Source of the DNA: Diphasiastrum complanatum
Lineage: Eukaryota; Streptophyta; Lycopodiopsida; Lycopodiales; Lycopodiaceae
DNA length: 64,000 nt
NCBI GenBank assembly: GCA_029204225.1
Contig: CM055108.1
Coordinates: 3,897,547 to 3,961,546 of the forward strand
Direction of reading: 5' to 3'
Shown here: in pieces, positions 56,981 through 64,000 of the stretch
How the letters are laid out: each line of letters begins with the position of its first letter
Numbering within the stretch: position 1 is the first letter of the stretch
Notes under the pieces: model-generated
Told to the model about the DNA's origin: nothing
What the model saw: only the letters and a program-made list of their open reading frames with translations
Databases searched by the model: none
Made by a program: the position numbers and the translations under genes

Positions 56981-57042
<62 letters not shown>
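56981..57042. repeat. (AT)n(AG)n microsatellite before the endonuclease V gene
   Basis: About 8 AT units, then about 23 AG units, ending 86 bp before the ATG, so in the 5' UTR or promoter. Confidence 0.95.
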
Positions 57043-57045
<3 letters not shown>

Positions 57046-57128
57046 TTTGTGTCTACATACATATTTGCAAGTCGGTTTGTTGTTTCCTTAGTTTGTATGT
57101 ATTTTGATGTGGAAGGAGGAGGAGCGAA

Positions 57129-59904
57129 ATGGAAGAAGATGACGATGAGGCAAGCAAGGATAATGATGAGGTCGTGGGATTGGCAATGACAGACAGGGCA
57201 GAAGAGGATGCCCATAATGTTGCTGCTCGTCTTTTACCTCAACAAGCGCAATGGATTGAGTACGTTTTTCCATTTCCTTTTCCCACTCTTAATTCAATAT
57301 GGATGGATCATCCCAGCAGGCCCACATTTTCTGCCATCAATTTTAGGACATGGGTTTAAGTCCTGTTGCTTGATTGTTTTGTTTCAAGAGCTACATTCCT
57401 CTCTGGAACATGGCTGCACTGTTTCTCAGTTGATAGCTTCGTTGCAAAAATTATTCAATCGTCCATTCTGCGTCACGCTTGCTTGACTTGGCATACCCAG
57501 ATCTCATCCTCACCTATTTTTCATAGACCCAACTCCTAGGGTCTTTGCTTATTTCCAGGATTTTCCATTTCAAGCAACCTTCACTAGTATTTTCCTGATA
57601 TTTCTTTAACGTGTATTTCCATTTCTGCTAACTAGGGTCAAACGCAATCATTTATCCTGTGTTCCAGTCATGCTCCAAATAGAATCATTGCAAGTTTGAT
57701 AAGCATATATACTATGCCAGGAGTTAAGTGCAAAGGTCCTTCCTTGCTGATTTGTGAAGGTAATAGTGTTGTTTCGACCTTGTTGTATATATGCCAGCAC
57801 CCCAGGACTTATTAGAAGAATCAAGGTACGTAGGTTTTTTTGGTTGATCTAATCATTGACATTGTATGGATTGGTGAATTTCTCCCTTTGCTGAGAATGT
57901 AATGTATATACTCCATATTGTTCAGCTGCCAGCTACTAGACACCACGTTCAAGGACCAAAAAAGTATTGTGACCCTCGTGTCCTAGAGGTTTTGACATAA
58001 TTGGAGATTATCATGCACATGTTTCCTAGATGATTTGAATCAATCTAAATCTTCTTAAAGAGGTTTGAACAAAGTTTCTGCCAAATGATTTGGAAAACTC
58101 TAGAAAATATCCAAATTTTGGAACGGGGGAAAGCTACAAAATATTTGGCACATAAAAAACTCAATATGAATCACAAACATATTTGAATTGATTCAAACCC
58201 CTTTGAGTTGGGATTCTTTAGAATTATGATCCAACATATAATAGTTCTTTCAAGGGGTTGAATTTTCTTTCAAGACAATAGCTCTATCATGACTAGTCAC
58301 TATGTAATCCAAATTGCAGTGCATGTAGGTCATTTGCCATATAGCTAAAACTAGTACTAAGACAAGGTTAAAATCAAATGGTACATGCACTCACTAGAAC
58401 AAAAAGTTCTTGCTCATTGAGACAGATGGAGGTAGCATCATGTGCTAACTGAGGAGTTCTCTTACCATGGTAGCAAGTTCCTTCCTCTCTTTGTAATATG
58501 TTTTACTTCCCCAAGGAGTGAGGGTAGCTCAGGCATGAATCTATGCAAAAGCATGTTGTCCAAAGCTTCTTCGCCATTGCAATGGCCATGCATGATGCAA
58601 CAATTTTTTTACATGTTTGGAGAAGTGCCTTAGCCAACTTGAAATTGGTTTTATATGTTTGTTTCATTTGTCTAATTGCTTGGAAGTAAGCATTCCTATT
58701 AAAATATTAGTCCAATGAACACATAGTGGATCCACAGGATTAAGAACTTGCGCAAAGAAAACATGATCCCACGATGATTCAATGCATAACATATCTTCAC
58801 AGATCATACCCAATCTGTATAGATTAGTCTGCCTAACTGAGAATCCTATAACTCAATCATCATAAGAGAGACTCTCTCTCAAAGAGTGCTTTTTCATAGA
58901 ATGAGAAACCAAAATCTCAATCAGAGATTTATTCCCAAAACAATATATCATTTGCCAAAAACTTCTTTCTTTGCACCAACTCTCAGTTCTTACTAACTCA
59001 AGTTGATCAAACCAACAAGGAACCACCTAAACAACCCTTTCTCGTAATAGGATCACCTAATACCAACCTGTCTAGTTCAAATTAGTGACCTCCTATTCAT
59101 ACACGAATTGCTTCTAAAAATTTTCCCACACATCTTCTAACTGGATTTCTTAACAACCCTTAGAAGGTCCCAACATGTGACCCCATGGTCCTACTCAACT
59201 ATTATCCGGATTAGGCCCTGGCCCCTACATCGATCCAAACTCCCATTAGGGCCGTAACAATGCCTTTGGCCCAAGCATCCACCGACATGAATAGGGAATC
59301 GATTATGGGTGGGCCATATAACCCAAGCACGCTACACCAATACACCATGCATGGGTCGATGGGAATCGAGTATTTTTGTGGGACTTCATTATGTATCATT
59401 TGCATGTGCAGAACGCTTGAAAAGAGCTTTTTGATTTAAAGAAGGATTTTTTTTATCTTGTATGTCCATGTGCATATGGCTGAAACCAAAATCTAGGCAT
59501 AATGAATATTGTAATAGTTGAAACGTGTTCAAAAGTAAGAACTTTAAATATAATTCATATTGTAATGGTTGATTAGTTTTATTATTTCCATGGTTTTAAT
59601 TATGTTGTTTCAATACAGAGAGCAAGAGCATTTGAAACGGAGTTTGGTTCAACGTGATCATTTTCTTTGGAAATATGTTCCTGGGAATGACATAATATCT
59701 ACTGTGAGTGGTGATAAGCATGTGGAAGACAACTCACTACATTATGTTGGAGGTGTTGACCTAAGCTTTTGCAAAGAGGATCCTTCACTTGCTTGTGGGG
59801 CTCTCATTGTTTTGGAGATGCCTAGGTTGAAGGTCGTCTACAAAGACTTCGACATTGTGCATCTCGATCTACCTTACATCCCTGGATTTCTTGCATTTCG
59901 AGAA
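57129..59904 (+). CDS. ENDOV: Endonuclease V, coding exons 1 and 2 (3' part not in view)
   Basis: Plant endonuclease V, which cleaves next to inosine (deaminated adenine) in nucleic acid. Exon 1 57129-57259 and exon 2 59619-59904 join across a 2359-bp intron (GTACGT..ACAG); the split codon gives Glu44. The joined 139 residues start with an acidic tail (MEEDDDEASKDNDE). Then come WIEEQEHLKRSLVQRDHFLW, YVGGVDLSF (metal-binding Asp91), CGALIVLEMPRLKVVY, and the wedge PYIP (129-132) in PYIPGFLAFRE, ending on the catalytic Glu139 just before a GTATGT donor. The last Asp, in the following exons, is not visible up to 64000, and a copia element on the other strand begins at about 61.5 kb. Family call is firm; whether the gene is intact is unknown. 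Confidence 0.85.
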
Positions 59905-60760
59905 GTATGTTCTTCCTTTGTCTCTTAGACAAATTGAAGTGTTTTCCTGTTTTCTTAGAAGCTCTCAAGATACTCTTTGACGCCTGTGCTATATCCTTAT
60001 CTTGAGTTCTGTAAATGCTAGAACTGTAACAAAATTTGCAAGTGAGGCACTTTTTTGAATGTTCATATCTCATTAACTATTGAAAATGTCATCAAATTCT
60101 TTTGTAGACATATTCTGCATATATCCATTTATCAAATAAAAAAAATTGAGCCATTGATCTTGAGCAAATGACAAGCAAGATATGATGTATCAAACATGCG
60201 GGGCATTGGCCAAACTTGTGGGGGTATTGGTCAAACTTAGATATTTTCACATGAGTGTGTAATATCATATCTTTTACTACTCTTTTTGACCGCCTACTCT
60301 AAAAATTTCCTATATGACCAAACAACATGTCCAAGAAAAACAAACTCAATTTTGGAGTTCCATTGAAGTACATATGGTTTTCCTATGTCAAGTGTCCAAA
60401 TGCATTATTTGAGCCAGTTATGGACTCGGCTCATTACATTTGCCGCGTCCTTCTTTACTTTATTTCATGCATACGCGGGCCTTGGGGCCCTTTTTATTAG
60501 TCTAGTTCATGTTTTGGTTATGTACTGGCCTTGGGCCCATTTTATTACTCTATTTGATAGTTGGTCATGTACCAATGAGGGGGGCTATCTAGGGAGGGTT
60601 CACTATTATCCCTCTTAGAGGTTGGTTTCATCAATCTTATCCATTGAGAGCTCCCTTTTAGGGCTTCTCTATGGGTTTAAGTAGGAGACATTGTCATTCA
60701 TTATTCAGCTTATGATATTGATCTCTCTCTCTCTAGTCTCCTTAAACATTCTCTTTCCGG
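59905..60760. other. Endonuclease V intron 2 or 3' flank, no exon seen
   Basis: I looked for the next endonuclease V exon (expected to open with a sequence like AP-L- and to hold a VDG-G--HPR block) and found none. The ORF 60385-60618 is not recognised. Confidence 0.45.
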
Positions 60761-61502
60761 CTTTCTAGAACTAGTTTCTAACAAAATCCAAGGCCTAGCT
60801 ATGGAGTATCATAGCAACATAGTAAGCACACTGTGAAAGCTTAAAAACCCAGCTACGGAGTAGAAGACAAAGAGAAAGAGAGAGAAAACTTGAAGCTCAC
60901 ACTAATATTATGATTGCAAAGAGTAGGAGGGCGTGAAAACCCTCAAGGCTCTAGGGCCACAAATAGCATGAAAAACATAAAGTGGATGTCTTTCTTATTC
61001 TAGCTCTAGACCCCACATGGGTCTTTAACCTACTTGTCATTAATTGCCTCATTACCATAAGTGGGGTGTACTATGTACATATATATTTGTAGGAAAACAA
61101 GAGTCAAGTCACCAAGTTCTAGCTATCAATCAATCTCCACAAGAAACAAGAGAGAAGAGGCTGGGCGCCCTACTCTAAGAGAGAGAGAGAGAAAACAACA
61201 ACATAAGCAATGGAGAGCAATGCTTAGCCAAAACTTAAAAATGTGACACAATAAGCCAATATGTACTCTACCTACTTATTGAATGTAGGGCACCCCCAAA
61301 AGTCAAGATAGGGCCCCTAAACCAAATTAGACCTCTAAGGACCCACGAGTCAGTACATGACCAAAATTGGGTCCAACTGAACTTAAGACAAACTTAAGAT
61401 GACCTAAATAACTAATACCCATGGTTACACAAATCTTGACCTTTTGGGCCAAAGTAACCTATGGATTAACTTTAGCATAGTCATTTATTTCTAACACTCC
61501 TT
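60760..61502 (-). mobile_element. 3' LTR and polypurine tract of a copia element
   Basis: On the minus strand AAGGAG (61502-61497) is followed by TGTTAGAAATAAATGAC (from 61496), a typical copia LTR start after its polypurine tract. A TATA-like run (TATATATATG near 61085-61075, minus) fits a U3 promoter. The far edge (about 60760) is uncertain. Confidence 0.65.
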
Positions 61503-61530
61503 AAATGACAATGAAAAACTGAAATCTTCA

Positions 61531-64000
61531 TTATGTAATAAAACCAACACGTGGTATTAAATTTAAAGCTTTGCATAAAGCTTCAAATCTGACTCTAGGC
61601 AATGCCTTAGTGAAGAGGTCCACAATATTATCCTCTATAGGACAATACTCAAGTAAAGTGTCGTCATCATGAAGTCTCTCCCGAACAAAGTGATAATGGA
61701 TCTCGATGTGCTTCGTCCTCGCATGAAAAACAGGATTCCGTGCAATGGCAATAGCACTTTGACTATCACTCAAGATAAGAGTGGTTGAGGGCTCGCCAAA
61801 CTTCATGTCAACAAGTAGTCTTCTCAGCCATAAACACTCTGTTGTGGCTGAAAATATCACTCTATATTCTGCCTCACTAGAAGAAGTAGCAACAGTAGGC
61901 TGCTTTTTACTTGACCGAGAAATTGCAGAATTTCCATAAAAAAAGCAATGTGCACTTGTAGAGCGTCTAGTGTCTTGATCTCCACCCCAATCCAAGTCAC
62001 TAAAACTAACCAAACATGCATCATCACAAGTAGGAAAAACCAGTCCATGACTTCTTGTTCCTTGAAGATATCGAAAGATCCTCTTCAACGCTTTCCAATG
62101 TGATGTCATCGGGGCATGCATGAATTGACTCACGAGTGAGACACTATAAGAAATGTCCGGTCTTGAATTACATAGGTAAATGGGACAGCCAATAGCTTGA
62201 CAATATAAAGTAGTATCAAATGGTTCACCATCACCTTGACTACTTAATTTCAGGCCTGTCTCCATAGGTGTAGCAACCGGCTTGCAATCTTCCATCTTGA
62301 ACCGCTTCAAAATCTGCCCAATGTAGCATTCTTAAGAGATGAAAATTCCAGCCCCTTCTTGTACAAATTCAAGACCAAGATAAAAGTGTAATAGGCCTCA
62401 ATTTGAGGTTTCAAAAACCATACCAAGATCAAGTATTACGGCATCAATCTGCTGCTCATTACTTCCTGTAATAATAATATCATCAACATAAAGCAAAACA
62501 ATGATTATATAATCTGAAGTATGCTTGACATAAAGAGTCGATTCGCTAGGACTATTAGTAAACCCACGATCACAAAAATAGGCATGTATCTTTTGATACC
62601 ACATCCTCAGGGCTTGCTTCAGTCCATAAAGTGCCTTCTTGAGAAGACAAACTTTATCTTCTTGGCCTCCAACCAAAAAATCAGCAGGTTGTTGAAGGTA
62701 CACTTCCTCATTGTGATCACCATTGAGGAATGCTGACTTTATGTCAAGTTGTCGCAAACGCCAACCAAAATGGGCAGCCAAAGAGGTTACTACCCTCACG
62801 GTAGTCATCTGAGCAGTAGGAGAAAAAGTCTCCTCATAATCAATCCCCTTTTGCTGAACATAGCCTTTGGCAACAAGCCTTGCCTTGTACCTTTCAATGG
62901 TACTATATGCCTTATACTTGATTTTGTATACCCATTTAGAACCAATTGCCTTCTTCCCATGAGGAAGATCAGCAAGAACCCAAATCTGGTTCTTCACGAG
63001 TGAATCATACTCATCTTGCATCGCATCCTCCCAACATTTTACTCCCTTGGCCTGCTCATAAAAATCATGTTCTTCCGCAACGTCTCCATGAGATGTAAGA
63101 GCAAAAACTGAAAAATCAGCATAGTCCACTGATTTTGTAGAGGCACGTGTCTTTCCATGATAAAATGAACTTACTTTGCTGTCCCGCAAAGTCGACAACA
63201 GCCATCGTGGGACTGTTTTGGGCTGTCCAACAGCCATGTATCTTCTTGCAATTTGCTGTTCAAGATTTTCTGAAATTGATTTTTGCTGTCCAAGATCTTC
63301 CAACTGTCCAAGATCTTCCAAAACTGGTCCTTGCTGTCCAACTGTTTCTGCAGGCTGATTTTGAGCAACAACGGGCGGTTCTTGATGAACATTAGGCTCT
63401 AAACTTGATGACGTGTTGGGCAGTTCGAAACTGGTTGATTGTTGCCCCTTATCTCTAGAAATAGAAGATGATACCAAATCTGGAAAAACTTCAACATTCA
63501 CACTATGCCGGCTGTCCCCCTTCAAGATATGAGTTGGGGCCACATTCAATGAATTCTTTTCATCAAAATGCACATCACGACTAACAATAACCTTGTTAGT
63601 GCTCAAATTGAACAGCCTATAGCCTTTGCTTTCACTATTATAGCCAACAAAAATGCATTTAACTCCTTTATCCTCAAGCTTTGTATAAAGTTTATCCGGA
63701 ACAAAAGCATAAGCCGTACAACCAAAAATGCGAAAGTGAGAGATTGAAGGCTTCTTCCCATACCAAACTTCATAAGGAGTTAATACTTTCAATGCTTTAG
63801 TAAGACAACGATTGCTTATGTATGCTGCTGTTATAACCGCTTCAGCCCAAAACTTGCGAGGCAGCCCCTTTGCTTTGAGCATCCAACGAGCCATCTCCAT
63901 AAGTGTGCGATTCTTTCGCTCGACAACACCATTTTGTTGAGGCGTATAGGGAGTTGCCATTTGATGTAGAATTCCCTTCTCTCGAAGAAATGCACCGAAC
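61531..64000 (-). pseudogene. Ty1-copia integrase, RT and RNase H (5' part outside window)
   Basis: Minus strand, the best-kept element here. From the right edge: FGAFLREKGILHQMATPYTP and QQNGVVERKNRTLMEMARWM (integrase core, catalytic Glu in VERKN), IFGCTAYAFVP and DVHFDEKNS. RT 62398-63000: KAIGSKWVYKIKYKAYSTIE, VAKGYVQQKGIDYEETFSPT, QLDIKSAFLNGDHNEEVYLQ, VCLLKKALYGLKQALRMWYQ, VLLYVDDIIITGSN (YVDD box). After a frame break and a stop between 62398 and 62310, RNase H follows: PDISYSVSLVSQFMHAPMTS, SEAEYRVIFSATTECLWL, SDSQSAIAIARNPVFHARTK. The polyprotein ends at 61531, just before the polypurine tract. It has only a few defects, so it is probably the youngest insertion. Confidence 0.93.

Noticed and set aside
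60385-60618. Hydrophobic ORF (LITFAASFFTLFHAYAG) as a membrane protein or next endonuclease V exon
   Set aside because: No endonuclease V motif, no splice acceptor in phase, and composition typical of T-rich intergenic DNA.

Overview
This is nuclear DNA from a plant, most likely a flowering plant. The evidence is two intron-containing genes with GT..AG splice sites, a BYPASS1/ROH1-type gene, an atypical plant aspartic protease, Ty1-copia and Ty3-gypsy elements with tRNA-iMet-type primer sites, Helitron-type termini, and many long (GA/TC)n tracts. I cannot name the species. Nothing looks organellar, bacterial or viral, and I see no RNA gene or CRISPR.

Host genes are few. (1) 34976-36055 (-): an apparently intact, intronless BPS1/ROH1-like protein. 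(2) 57129-59904 (+): the first two coding exons of a plant endonuclease V; the frame is kept across a 2.36-kb intron and the later exons are not visible in the window. (3) 15202-16036 (+): the last four exons of an unrecognised basic, proline-rich protein, with no visible 5' part. (4) 28394-29479 (-): a broken pepsin-type aspartic protease whose second catalytic motif is lost and whose C-terminus is missing. (5) 12891-13195 (-): an intronless piece of the rRNA-processing protein RRP1/Nop52, fused to a LINE.

Layout. 1-2230: gypsy gag-pol (-). 2988-13620: a run of at least five head-to-tail LINE pieces, all on the minus strand, with the RRP1 piece at the 5' end of the most complete one. 13.7-17.3 kb: the orphan 3' exons. 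17.3-24.2 kb: palindromic repeats, a possible Tat/Athila primer site, copia fragments in both orientations and an unrecognised degenerate coding-like stretch. 24.2-28.4 kb: an LTR plus primer site followed by 3.6 kb without ORFs, ending where the aspartic-protease pseudogene stops. 32.7-33.9 and 44.8-45.5 kb: two related LTR/leader fragments. 34.9-37 kb: the BPS1-like gene. 37-39.3 and 49.6-53.4 kb: Helitron-like 3' termini, each preceded by a simple-sequence or minisatellite array. 40.3-41.3 kb: two LTRs with only 10 bp between them, inside a 5-bp target duplication. 42-49.3 kb: copia and gypsy wreckage. 54.3-55.2 kb: a GC-richer tandem repeat with a unit of about 508 bp. 55.4-56.4 kb: a truncated hAT (BED + DUF659) transposase. 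57-60 kb: endonuclease V. 61-64 kb: a fairly young copia pol with its 3' LTR, running off the window.

The host genes show no operon-like or functional link. The window is an island-and-sea plant locus in which mobile elements have captured, truncated or surrounded them. The most interesting structures are the LINE array with its RRP1 chimera and the cluster of Helitron ends that carry long tandem arrays.
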